Positions 43,344-50,825 of a DNA stretch of 64,000 nt are shown here, piece by piece. Every line of letters starts with the position of its first letter. Position 1 is the first letter of the stretch. The DNA lies in NCBI GenBank assembly GCA_965223355.1, contig CBDCWE010000003.1:4278001-4342000 (forward strand). The letters run 5' to 3'. The DNA comes from Tectiglobus sp965223355 (GTDB lineage: Bacteria; Pseudomonadota; Alphaproteobacteria; Rhizobiales; Hyphomicrobiaceae). Position numbers and translations under genes: made by a program. The notes beneath the pieces were generated by a model. It saw only the letters and a list, made by a program, of their open reading frames with translations. It ran no database searches and was not told where the DNA came from.

Positions 43344-43555
43344 CTTTCCTCCCGTCGGGGTCTTTGCGAATGTCGTGGCGCGAAGCCCGGGGCGTTTCAG
43401 AGTTAGCATATACCGGCCCGCTCCGCCCGGCGACCCAACGGCCCATGATCGCATGGGTTCTCGGGGCGGTGACCGGGCGCGGCAGCGGGCCGGCATGGAT
43501 GGGCCCGCCTGAGCCGCAAATGGTCTAGGGCCTGTTGTGAATGCACGGCCGTGAA

Positions 43556-43592
43556 CGAAGAACGCCCGGCACGTTGGCGCCGGGCGTTCAGA
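43556..43592 (-). terminator. Intrinsic terminator of the acidic membrane protein gene
   Basis: Stem GAACGCCCGGC (43560-43570) / GCCGGGCGTTC (43579-43589) with an 8-base loop; reading the minus strand the right arm is followed by TTCTTCGTT. It lies just downstream of the acidic protein gene and stops read-through into the DksA-like gene. Confidence 0.8.
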
Positions 43593-43622
43593 GGGTCTGG
43601 GAGCGGGGTCGATGATGGTTTG

Positions 43623-45338
43623 TTATGCGATCAGCTGTTTGAGTTGGCTCAGCTGGTGGAGGATCTCACGAACCGGCGTCAATTCCCGCCAGCCGTCCAG
43701 GACGGCCACGTTCTGACCGTTGAGCGCAATCACCGCGGCGACGGCGGCAGCCGAACCAATGCCGATCAGCAGCGCGGCCTTGCGGTGCGATTTGGTACGG
43801 TTCTGCGCGCTGGGCTGTGTTGCCGCCGGCAGCATGGTGACAGCGGCAGTCGGATTGTCGGTTGATGCGTTGGCGCGATTGTCACTGGCGGCTGCACCAT
43901 CGTGTTGCGGCGGCTCGATGGTGGCCGGCGTTGCGGTGCACACCGGACGGGACGCTGTCTCGACCGCGTCCGAGGTGGTGCTGTCGCGAGAGCGGCTCGG
44001 TGCAATCGCCGGCGTCGCCTCCAGCACGACCACATCGCCGTCGTCATCGGCACTGTCTGCGGTTTCCGAGGCCGGCGCTGGAACGGCTGTCGTATCGGCG
44101 ATGGTAACGTCGGTTGCGACCTCGTCGGCCGGCTCGTCATCGGCGGCGTCGTCCGAAGCATCAGCCAATGCCGCGGCAACAAGCTCGTCTGCGCCCGGCT
44201 CACAAGCTGCCAGTCTGACGTCGGTGATACCGCATTGCTTGTCGTCGCCAGCGCCATTCTGCGGTGCTGCCTCGTAACGTTGCGCGGTTATGTCCGCGGT
44301 GGTGTGTTGTGCTTCGCCGTCCGCATCGCACGCCGTATCAGCGTCGCCAACGGCGGCGGCGGCGGTGTTATCGCCGGCATCGTCATGGCTTGCATCGTCG
44401 TCTGCGTCCACACGGTGTGCGTCGCCGTGGTGTGCCTCCACAGTGGCGACGGACAGGCGGGCGGCGTCGGGCTCTGCTTTGCCGGTCTCGCTGCATGCGT
44501 GACCGGCCTCCGACGCCGCTACCCAGGTGTTGTTGCCGGCTATGATCGCAGTCTCGGCATCGTCGAACTGTTCGACCACGTCTGCCATGTCCGTCAGGTC
44601 TGGTGCCGGCGGTGCATTGATGGCGCTGTCGCCAGCCGCCGTTGCCTCGGTTGCCACCGCCGCCATCTCGGGCGGTTGCGGCTGACGATCAAGGATCGCA
44701 TGGTCGGATTGCTGTCCGGCGTCCGTTGCCATGTCTTCTGCGATGTCTTCTGCGATGTCTTCGATTTCAAGAACGGCCCAATCGTCGGCGCCCGGCGAGC
44801 CATCGAACGGTTGTGAGGCGCCTGCAACGTTGTCGATTGTCGGCCCGGCATTGTCCTCGCAGGCCTGAGCCGGAGCCTCGCATGTGGCAACCGGAGCGTC
44901 GGCATCATCGCCTTCGCGCCGCGGGCCCGGCGCTGAGCCGCTGTCGGTTTCGGACAGCTCAGCTAACGGCGGGTCGTCGTCGGTTTCGCTCGGCGTTTGC
45001 AGCAACGGCTGTTCCGCGGCGGCCGGGACATCGGCCTCTGGTGCGCCGAACTCGGCATGAGGCTGCCCGACCGGCGCGATGGCCAGCGGTAGCACCAGAG
45101 CATCATCACGCGCCGCCGACGGTGGCGGCTCGGGTTCCTCACCCGGACTGCCAATGGCTGCGTCGCATTGGTTCGCCATGTGCGGCGAGCGGGTTTGCAA
45201 TTGCGCCAAGACAATTGAGAGAACAGACAGTTCTCGGCAGATATGTCGTGCAGCAGATTCCAAGTTTCCGAGTTCAGTTCGAAGTCGTCGAATTCGCACG
45301 GTGGCGTCTAAGCAATCGATGTCATTAATCGCGGTCAT
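43623..45338 (-). CDS. Very acidic low-complexity protein with C-terminal membrane helix
   Basis: 571 aa, no family recognised. N-terminal helix-forming part (residues 1-52, LGNLESAARHICRELSVLS) then about 460 residues made largely of Asp, Ala, Glu, Thr and Pro, with short self-repeats such as EDIAEDIAEDMATD. A basic patch KSHRK at 516-520 precedes a hydrophobic helix at about 520-540 (LLIGIGSAAAVAAVIAL), then a 30-residue C-tail with REILHQLSQLKQLI. Codon use is GC-rich as in the neighbours, but the reading frame is long and closed by a terminator, so it is expressed. It could be a tail-anchored, charged periplasm or cytosol spacer protein. Confidence 0.7.
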   Translation of the reverse strand: MTAINDIDCLDATVRIRRLRTELGNLESAARHICRELSVLSIVLAQLQTRSPHMANQCDAAIGSPGEEPEPPPSAARDDALVLPLAIAPVGQPHAEFGAPEADVPAAAEQPLLQTPSETDDDPPLAELSETDSGSAPGPRREGDDADAPVATCEAPAQACEDNAGPTIDNVAGASQPFDGSPGADDWAVLEIEDIAEDIAEDMATDAGQQSDHAILDRQPQPPEMAAVATEATAAGDSAINAPPAPDLTDMADVVEQFDDAETAIIAGNNTWVAASEAGHACSETGKAEPDAARLSVATVEAHHGDAHRVDADDDASHDDAGDNTAAAAVGDADTACDADGEAQHTTADITAQRYEAAPQNGAGDDKQCGITDVRLAACEPGADELVAAALADASDDAADDEPADEVATDVTIADTTAVPAPASETADSADDDGDVVVLEATPAIAPSRSRDSTTSDAVETASRPVCTATPATIEPPQHDGAAASDNRANASTDNPTAAVTMLPAATQPSAQNRTKSHRKAALLIGIGSAAAVAAVIALNGQNVAVLDGWRELTPVREILHQLSQLKQLIA

Positions 45339-45639
45339 TATCCCAATCCTCGTGGTTTCCCGGACCTCCTACGTTGACTGATAGTTTGCGGGCCATTGCT
45401 CAACAACTCCCTAATGGCTGTTCTGTTTTCAGGCATCAAAACTGGGTAATTCAGTACACCGTACGAAATTGCGTGAACAAATTGCAACGGCCTATCGCGT
45501 TTCAGAGTTCGCTGGCACCATCGCGCAGCCGCATCCGGCCGCCCAAAGGTCGTGATCTCATGTCTGGTTTGGGGGTGGTCGGGGCAGCGGGCCGGCAAGC
45601 GGGCCCCGCTTGAAGAGCGGCAATGATTGGGCCGCAAAC
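45339..45639. other. Intergenic region, no gene recognised
   Basis: About 300 bp between the acidic protein start and the end of the MBL gene; probably the promoter of the acidic protein (AT-richer segment at 45410-45490). No repeat family is present. Confidence 0.35.
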
Positions 45640-46527
45640 TTATAGACCGTTGATCGGCACCTTGAGGAAGACATTGCCGTCTTCGTCCTTCGGCGGCAGC
45701 TGGCCGGCGCGCATGTTGACCTGCAGTGACGGGATGATCAGCCGCGGCATTGCGAGCTGTTTATCGCGCGTCTCGCGCATCGCGATGAACGCCGCGCGCG
45801 AGGTGCCGCCGCCGACGTGAATGTTGTTCGCCTTTTCCTCGCCGACCGTCGTCTCCCATTTGATATCGCGGCCGTTGGGCCCGTAGTCATGGCAGATGAA
45901 GAGACGCATGTCATCGGGCAGCGACAGGATCTTATGGATCGAATCGTAGAGCGCACCCGCATCACCGCCGGGAAAGTCGGCCCGGGCGCTGCCGCCATCG
46001 GGCATGAACAGCGTATCGCCAACAAACGCGGCATCGCCAATCACATGGGTCATACAGGCCGGCGTATGACCGGGCGTGGCCATGACAAAGGCGGTCATTG
46101 CGCCAATCCTGTAAGTGTCGCCATCCGTGAACAGCTGGTCGAACTGGCTGCCGTCGCGCTGGAATTCGGTGCCTTCGTTGAAAATCTTGCCGAAGGTGTC
46201 CTGAATGACGGTGATCTGGTCACCGATCCCGATTTTGCCGCCGAGCTGGCCTTGAATGTAGGGCGCCGCTGACAGGTGATCGGCGTGCACATGGGTTTCG
46301 ATGAGCCATTGCAGGTCGAGATTGCGGGCCCTGATGTCGGCAATGAGTTCATCGGCGTGCGTAAAGGCTAACCGACCGGCCGCATAATCGATATCCATGA
46401 CGGTATCGAACACGGCGCACGCGTTCGAGGTCGGATCTTTGACAATGTAGCTGATGGTGTTGGAGTCGGGATCGAAAAAGCCTTTAACATCAGGCTTGGT
46501 CGACATATCGACCGGATATTGAGGCAT
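45640..46527 (-). CDS. MBL-fold persulfide dioxygenase-like protein (Blh / ETHE1 group)
   Basis: 295 aa from ATG 46527 (GGGAG six bases upstream). Metal motif THVHADH at residues 78-84 (H79, H81, D83, H84), later TPGHTPACM and GDTLFMPD. The family oxidises glutathione persulfide or acts as beta-lactamase-like hydrolase in sulfide detoxification; in Agrobacterium and Xylella the blh gene is in the BigR regulon together with the pmpA/pmpB YeeE-type genes, as here. A Cys/MBL fusion with rhodanese is not present. Lies 23 bp after the YeeE-like gene in one minus-strand operon. Confidence 0.9.
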   Translation of the reverse strand: MPQYPVDMSTKPDVKGFFDPDSNTISYIVKDPTSNACAVFDTVMDIDYAAGRLAFTHADELIADIRARNLDLQWLIETHVHADHLSAAPYIQGQLGGKIGIGDQITVIQDTFGKIFNEGTEFQRDGSQFDQLFTDGDTYRIGAMTAFVMATPGHTPACMTHVIGDAAFVGDTLFMPDGGSARADFPGGDAGALYDSIHKILSLPDDMRLFICHDYGPNGRDIKWETTVGEEKANNIHVGGGTSRAAFIAMRETRDKQLAMPRLIIPSLQVNMRAGQLPPKDEDGNVFLKVPINGL

Positions 46528-46550
46528 AGTGTTCTCCCATCCGATTTGCC

Positions 46551-47009
46551 TCAGTTCAAGTTCTGGCCGCCAGCATCGGGCAGTCGCGGGTCGTGCGCAA
46601 TGTGCTTCAAGAAAATTCGTGTGATCACCAGACCGACAATCAGGCCGGCGACAAATGCGGCGACATCGACCCGTACGGTACCGAGCGCCGGCAGGGCGGC
46701 ACCCGGGCAAAACCCTGACAGTCCCCAGCCAACGCCGAAAATCGCCGATCCGCCCAATAGCCGGACATCGAGGCCGGTCACGGTCGGCAGCTGAAACCTG
46801 GCTTCAAGCACGGGGCCCTTACGCTGCAAGACCAAGCGGTAGCCGACAAACGTCGTGATCAGTGCACCCGCCATGACGACGGCCAAACTCGGATCCCAGT
46901 TGCCGGCAATGTCGAAGAAGTTCAGGACTTTGGCCGGGTTGGCCATGCCGGAAATCAGAATGCCGAAGCCGAAGATGATGCCGATCGCGAAAGCTGCCAG
47001 AAGCGCCAT
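46551..47009 (-). CDS. YeeE/YedE-family (DUF6691) sulfur transport half-protein
   Basis: 152 aa with four or five helices. Contains FGFGILISGMANPAKVLNFFD near residue 13-33, typical of the DUF6691/YedE half, and a Cys-bearing GLSGFCPGAALPA motif that recalls the conserved cysteines used to move thiosulfate or sulfane sulfur in TsuA/YeeE. Partner of the next gene (3 bp apart); the two half proteins together correspond to a full YeeE transporter. Confidence 0.88.
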   Translation of the reverse strand: MALLAAFAIGIIFGFGILISGMANPAKVLNFFDIAGNWDPSLAVVMAGALITTFVGYRLVLQRKGPVLEARFQLPTVTGLDVRLLGGSAIFGVGWGLSGFCPGAALPALGTVRVDVAAFVAGLIVGLVITRIFLKHIAHDPRLPDAGGQNLN

Positions 47010-47012
47010 CGA

Positions 47013-47444
47013 TCAACCTCCGAAAACGTGGCGGGTGAGATACACGGTGAGGCCGGTGGCCAGCATGAAGGTCAACGTTGCTGCGATTGAACGGTGCGAC
47101 AGGCGAGCCATGCCGCAGACGCCATGTCCGGACGTGCAGCCCGACCCAAGCGTCACGCCGACACCGACGATAACGCCGGAGATCACCAGTAGCGGCAACG
47201 GTGCTGCAACCTGGATGACGGGCGCTGGTGCGCCCAACATGCCAAGCAGCGTGGCGGCCACGAGCATGCCCGCGATCATCGCCAGCCGCCAGGGCCGGTC
47301 ACCGGCCTCGGTTGACAGCAGCGCTCCGCTGAGGATGCCGGTGGCGCCCGCAATGCGGCCTAGGAACAGCATCAGCAGCACGGCTGAGATGCCGATCAAC
47401 ACGCCGCCGATCAGGGCTGGAAAGGGCGTAAATTCGGTTGCCAT
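47013..47444 (-). CDS. YeeE/YedE-family sulfur transport half-protein
   Basis: 143 aa, about four helices. Contains GVTLGSGCTSGHGVCGMARLS near residue 98-118, the Cys-rich signature of YeeE/YedE permeases with three cysteines, and PFPALIGGVLIGISAVLL at the N-terminus. With the 46551 gene it forms the PmpAB-like transporter. The start codon region has been copied into a 14-bp tandem repeat just upstream (47443-47484). Confidence 0.88.
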   Translation of the reverse strand: MATEFTPFPALIGGVLIGISAVLLMLFLGRIAGATGILSGALLSTEAGDRPWRLAMIAGMLVAATLLGMLGAPAPVIQVAAPLPLLVISGVIVGVGVTLGSGCTSGHGVCGMARLSHRSIAATLTFMLATGLTVYLTRHVFGG

Positions 47445-47484
47445 GTCTCGGTTGCTATGTCTCGGTTGCTATGTCTCGGTTGCC
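47443..47484. repeat. 14-bp tandem repeat spanning the start of a YeeE-like gene
   Basis: Three successive units of ATGTCTCGGTTGCT (plus strand). On the minus strand the units read AGCAACCGAGACAT, near copies of the gene's own first codons ATGGCAACCGAA. Probably arose by slippage; only the copy at 47444 keeps an ATG. Confidence 0.75.
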
Positions 47485-47541
47485 GTGTCGATGTCAATTG
47501 TCGGTGTTGGAGTTGCCGTGTGGTCCCATCATCAGCCCAGC

Positions 47542-47688
47542 TCAGGACATCACGGCGATGACTGCCGCCGTAGCAACCAGGCCCCAGACCAGCGTATTGA
47601 TGAACATGCGAAAGACCATGCGGTGTTCGCCATCCTCAAGACCGACGATGTCGCTCAGCAGATCGCCGGGTGAAAGAAGTTTCAGCAT
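47542..47688 (-). CDS. Small membrane peptide of the sulfur module (48 aa)
   Basis: ATG at 47688, stop TGA at 47542-47544. Soluble N-terminal half MLKLLSPGDLLSDIVGLEDG then one helix (about residues 30-46, FINTLVWGLVATAAVIAV). GAGG lies ten bases upstream. First gene of the YeeE-YeeE-MBL operon. The pattern (short acidic LSPxDLL motif plus helix) suggests a small partner of the transporter, inferred from position only. Confidence 0.65.
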   Translation of the reverse strand: MLKLLSPGDLLSDIVGLEDGEHRMVFRMFINTLVWGLVATAAVIAVMS

Positions 47689-47704
47689 CGCGTGCCTCAT
47701 TTAC

Positions 47705-47720
47705 ATTCATTAAATTGAAT
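47705..47720. promoter_or_regulatory. Candidate ArsR/BigR-type operator
   Basis: Inverted repeat ATTCA-N6-TGAAT (47705-47720) inside an AT-rich stretch about 17 bp upstream of the first gene of the sulfur module. BigR and related ArsR proteins bind AT-rich palindromes overlapping the -10 of such operons. No bigR gene adjoins in this window. Confidence 0.4.
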
Positions 47721-48104
47721 ATATTGAAATCATATGTTGTCCAGCCCGACAAGGCAAGAGCTGGCGGCAACAAGCGCCCGGCCCCATGAAGCGGGTCAAT
47801 ATTCATGCGGGCTGGTATTAGGCGGCATGGTCAGGAGATGCAATATGGAAAATCAAGCATGGACCGCTGATAGAGTGATCAACATCAAAGATGTCATGCC
47901 GGCACCTGTTGCCGGCACCCATCGTCCCGCAGGCGCAGCACTTGTCGGACGATGCGCCCCGGCGATGCGCGCCGCGGCGAGGCCGAGTTAAGATTGCCGA
48001 CGGTGGCAAGTTCGCCGCTGGGTCGACCGATACGGTTTTCAGCCGTAATGGCGAGCTACCGGCCTTGATCGGTGTAGCATTTACTTCCGGGTGAGACGGG
48101 ACCA
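47721..48104. other. Intergenic region with short repeat D2
   Basis: Holds repeat D2 near 47784-47820 (GCGGGTCAATATTCATGCGG, then GCTGGTATTA). A 48-codon frame from 47845 follows AGGAGA but has no recognised homology. A stem GCCGGCA...TGCCGGC lies near 47899-47917. Confidence 0.45.
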
Positions 48105-49175
48105 CTATTCGAAGGCCTGCTTGATCCGCCCCCAATCTTCGATGGCGGCCTCATGGCCAGGCGTCACCTGAATCGTGAACTGGGTGTAGCCGGCGTCTTT
48201 AAGGTCGCCAATGCGCTGCTTCAATTCCGCTTCGGTGGCCGTGAAACTGGTATCGCGGATCAGTTCTGCCGTCACGAAGGCGCGCTCCTCCGGCTTGACG
48301 AACATCAGGTGTCCGCGATGGTTCATCAGATAACGCGCGTCTTCCGGTTCGAACCTCTTGGCGATTTCGACATAAGCATGAACGGCGTCTGCCGCGGCTT
48401 CGGGAATGCCGCTTGAATTAGGCAGACCGGCGATCGCCTCGTCGGCGGCGCGGTGTAGGATGACCGCGGCTCGCGGGCCGGCCTGTGCCATGGCACGCGC
48501 GGAATCGAACGGTTCACCGTCGTCGAGAACGCAGCCCAGCGCAAACGCCGTTGCCGACAACGCCGATTGGCTGTGGCCCGCGTCAGCCCAGGCCTGCTGC
48601 ATGGCAGCCAGCGTGGATGTCGCGTAGCCGACGTCGCCAACAAAGTTCAGCCAGCCGGCGGCAAGCTTGGCCGTCAACGCCCGTGACCGCGGACCGTAGG
48701 CCGAAACATGGAGGGGAATGGGATCACGGGTATTGATCAGTCCGGCGTCAGGATTGAGAAACCGGATCTTGCGCGATTTGCCCTCGAATTCGGTCTCGAC
48801 GATTTCATCGCTAAGCAGGCCGTAGACGACGCGGATGTAGTCCTCCATGGCGGCCAGCTTCATGGCGCCAAGGCCCATCGCGCGTCTGCCGGTAAAGCCC
48901 GTACCGACACCGAAGTCGATGCGACCGGGCGCCAGTTGATTGAGGGAGGCAAACGCATTGGCCGCGACCGGCGCAATGCGGTTGGTTGGAATCAAGACGC
49001 CGGTGCCGAGCCGGATGCGCTCGGTCTTGACCGCGGCCGCTGCCATGGCAACGAAGCAATCGGCACTCAGCATCTGCGTGTCGTAGAACCAGGCGTTGGC
49101 AAAGCCGAGTTCTTCGGCACGCTTGACGACCTTCCAGGAGTCTGCGGCGGTCGCAACCGCCAATCCGAATTGCAT
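48105..49175 (-). CDS. LLM-class flavin-dependent oxidoreductase
   Basis: 356 aa TIM-barrel of the bacterial luciferase-like family, often F420- or FMN-dependent. Seen: QFGLAVATAADSWKVVKRAEELGFANAWFYDTQML, KTERIRLGTGVLIPTNRIAPV, and PGRIDFGVGTGFTGRRAMGL, which matches the F420-binding type more than monooxygenases. No reductase partner adjoins. Probable first step of oxidation of an unknown small molecule. The D-amino-acid-type oxidoreductase lies upstream in the same direction (19-bp gap), so both may be one operon. Confidence 0.88.
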   Translation of the reverse strand: MQFGLAVATAADSWKVVKRAEELGFANAWFYDTQMLSADCFVAMAAAAVKTERIRLGTGVLIPTNRIAPVAANAFASLNQLAPGRIDFGVGTGFTGRRAMGLGAMKLAAMEDYIRVVYGLLSDEIVETEFEGKSRKIRFLNPDAGLINTRDPIPLHVSAYGPRSRALTAKLAAGWLNFVGDVGYATSTLAAMQQAWADAGHSQSALSATAFALGCVLDDGEPFDSARAMAQAGPRAAVILHRAADEAIAGLPNSSGIPEAAADAVHAYVEIAKRFEPEDARYLMNHRGHLMFVKPEERAFVTAELIRDTSFTATEAELKQRIGDLKDAGYTQFTIQVTPGHEAAIEDWGRIKQAFE

Positions 49176-49194
49176 GAGGTTGGTCCTTTACAAA

Positions 49195-50448
49195 TCAGTC
49201 GAAGCGGCCGACGCGGTAGGGCGCGAGGTCAATGTTGGGACGGCGCCCGGCGATCAGGTCAGCGGTCAGGCGCCCGATCTTCGGGCCCGACGTCAGGCCG
49301 ATATGGTGCGTGCCAAACGCGAAGTAGACGCCGCGTGCCTTGCTACTTTCACCGAGGAACGGCAGGCTGTCGACCGGCGCCGGGCGATGGCCGAGCCAGC
49401 TCTCCTCGCCGTCCCAGTCGAGGTTGGGATAGACCGCCTGCATGCGTCTGCGGATCAGCTTCAGGGGCGCCTTCGACGGTCCGGCTTTGAGGCCGCCGAA
49501 TTCGGCCAGACCGGCACAGCGGATCCCGGCGTCCATCGGCGTTGCAACCAACTTGGCATCGGACAGCATGTAGGGTGCGGGCGGATGATAGGCCGGGTTC
49601 TTGAAGACGACATGATAGCCACGCTCGCTTTCCAGCGGTGTGCGATGGCCAAGCCGTTCGGCGAGCGCCTTCGACCAGGCACCGGCCGCCAGGACAACGC
49701 GGTCGTAGCGGCGCGTCTCGCCTTGCGCGGCGACGGTGATCAGGCCGTCGTTGCCCGCCAGGATGTCTTTGACTTCGGCTTGCCAGAAGCTGCCGCCGCC
49801 GGCCCGGAATGCATCCATCAGCGCTGCAACATAACCGCCGGGGTTGGTGATCCAGCCATGATCGCGCATGCACACGCCATATTGGTAGTGGGGGCCGAGG
49901 TGGGGGTCGTCGGCGAGCAATTGTTCGCGCGTTTTTTCTTCCCAGCTGAAGCCATGGTCTTGGCGCAGCAGGAAGGCGAACGTCTCCTTTTCAAATGCGG
50001 CCTTGCTCGGGTATAGGAATGCGTACGCCCCCCGTTTGATGAATGCCGCGGCCGGTGTGCCCTTTGCCAGCGCCATGTGCTGTTCGATGCTGTCGCCGGT
50101 GATGTGCATCAGGCCATCGGCAATTGCGCGGACCTTCGCTTCGTTGCCGTTGCGCAAGTACCGCAGAATGTAGGGCAGCAGTTGCGGAAGATAGCGCCAG
50201 CGCACGAACAGCGGACTGTCGGGGTCGAGCAGCATCGACGGGATCTTCTTGAGAAGGCCGGGCACGACGACCGGAACAATCGACGAGGCGGCAAGCACGC
50301 CGGCATTGCCGTAGCTGGCTTGGTCCGGTCCGCCCGGTTCGTTGCGATCGATGAGTTCGACCTCAAACCCGTCGCGGCGCAACCATTCCGCCGTCGAAAC
50401 ACCCAATATGCCGCCGCCGACCACGGCAACCGTCGTGCTTTCAGTCAT
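49195..50448 (-). CDS. D-amino-acid dehydrogenase-like FAD oxidoreductase (DadA family)
   Basis: 417 aa. N-terminal FAD motif VAVVGGGILGVSTAEWLRRDGFEVELID, DAO-fold signature later with VVLAAGAWSKALAERLG and C-terminal GTHHIGLTSGPKIGRLTADLI. Such enzymes oxidise D-amino acids, sarcosine or related amines. Transcribed ahead of the LLM gene. Likely works on amino compounds exchanged with the surrounding amide and amino-acid genes. Confidence 0.92.
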   Translation of the reverse strand: MTESTTVAVVGGGILGVSTAEWLRRDGFEVELIDRNEPGGPDQASYGNAGVLAASSIVPVVVPGLLKKIPSMLLDPDSPLFVRWRYLPQLLPYILRYLRNGNEAKVRAIADGLMHITGDSIEQHMALAKGTPAAAFIKRGAYAFLYPSKAAFEKETFAFLLRQDHGFSWEEKTREQLLADDPHLGPHYQYGVCMRDHGWITNPGGYVAALMDAFRAGGGSFWQAEVKDILAGNDGLITVAAQGETRRYDRVVLAAGAWSKALAERLGHRTPLESERGYHVVFKNPAYHPPAPYMLSDAKLVATPMDAGIRCAGLAEFGGLKAGPSKAPLKLIRRRMQAVYPNLDWDGEESWLGHRPAPVDSLPFLGESSKARGVYFAFGTHHIGLTSGPKIGRLTADLIAGRRPNIDLAPYRVGRFD

Positions 50449-50475
50449 TGTTTGTCTCAGCTCCCGCTTTGGCGC

Positions 50476-50640
50476 CTAATCGGCAGTGACGATCGATGTC
50501 CGCGCATTCAGGACATCCCTGTCGAAGCCGGCAAGCGCCTTGTAGTTATCGGCACTGGCCGCACGTTCATCGTAAGACGCGAGCGCATCGACGTCGTCGA
50601 AACCGTCCGGCGCACGCCATACTTTCGCACGCCTTTGTGG
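50476..50640 (-). pseudogene. Truncated gene remnant cut by repeat C2
   Basis: 55 codons stay open from 50640 to the TAG at 50476-50478, with strong alphaproteobacterial codon bias (APDGFDDVDALASYDERAAS, then NYKALAGFDRDVL), but no start codon: upstream the frame meets a TGA inside repeat C2. The tail ends 27 bp before the DadA-like start. It reads like the C-terminal part of a protein whose front was replaced by the repeat. Family not recognised. Confidence 0.4.
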
Positions 50641-50696
50641 TCACGAGCCAGGGCAGCGCATCTCAATGCGTCATTTTAGGTGACAGAGATCCCTAG
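50634..50696 (-). repeat. Family C element, partial copy C2
   Basis: Aligns with the right end of C1 (GCGCATCTCAATGC, then TGACAGAGATCCCTAG) and is inverted relative to C3. Only about 63 bp are kept, ending in the CTAG that is also the left border of repeat A5. Confidence 0.75.
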
Positions 50697-50825
50697 ATCA
50701 TCGTGCTTTAAGTTGGAACCGCAATAGCGGTTCCAACTTAAAGCACGATGATCGCCACTTTAGAGGCGAGCAACCTGCCTTTATTCGGGATCGTTCCGAT
50801 TCCGAATAAAGGCAGGTTGCTCTAG
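50693..50825 (+). repeat. Family A two-hairpin element, copy A5
   Basis: Bounded by CTAG on both sides; the left CTAG is shared with C2 and the right CTAG gives the minus-strand NadX-like gene its TAG stop. Both hairpins are perfect palindromes; hairpin 2 here lacks the TTT bulge of the other copies and pairs along its whole length (GAGCAACCTGCCTTTATTCG). Confidence 0.93.

Noticed and set aside
43902..44816. Plus-strand open frame antisense to the acidic protein gene
   Set aside because: Cys/Arg/Val-rich reverse of Asp/Ala codons; the minus-strand gene has the terminator and a plausible helix.
47845..47991. 48-codon frame after AGGAGA, start MENQAWTADRV
   Set aside because: Has a ribosome-binding-like sequence but no recognisable family, Ala/Arg-rich end and lies amid decayed repeat D2; insufficient support.
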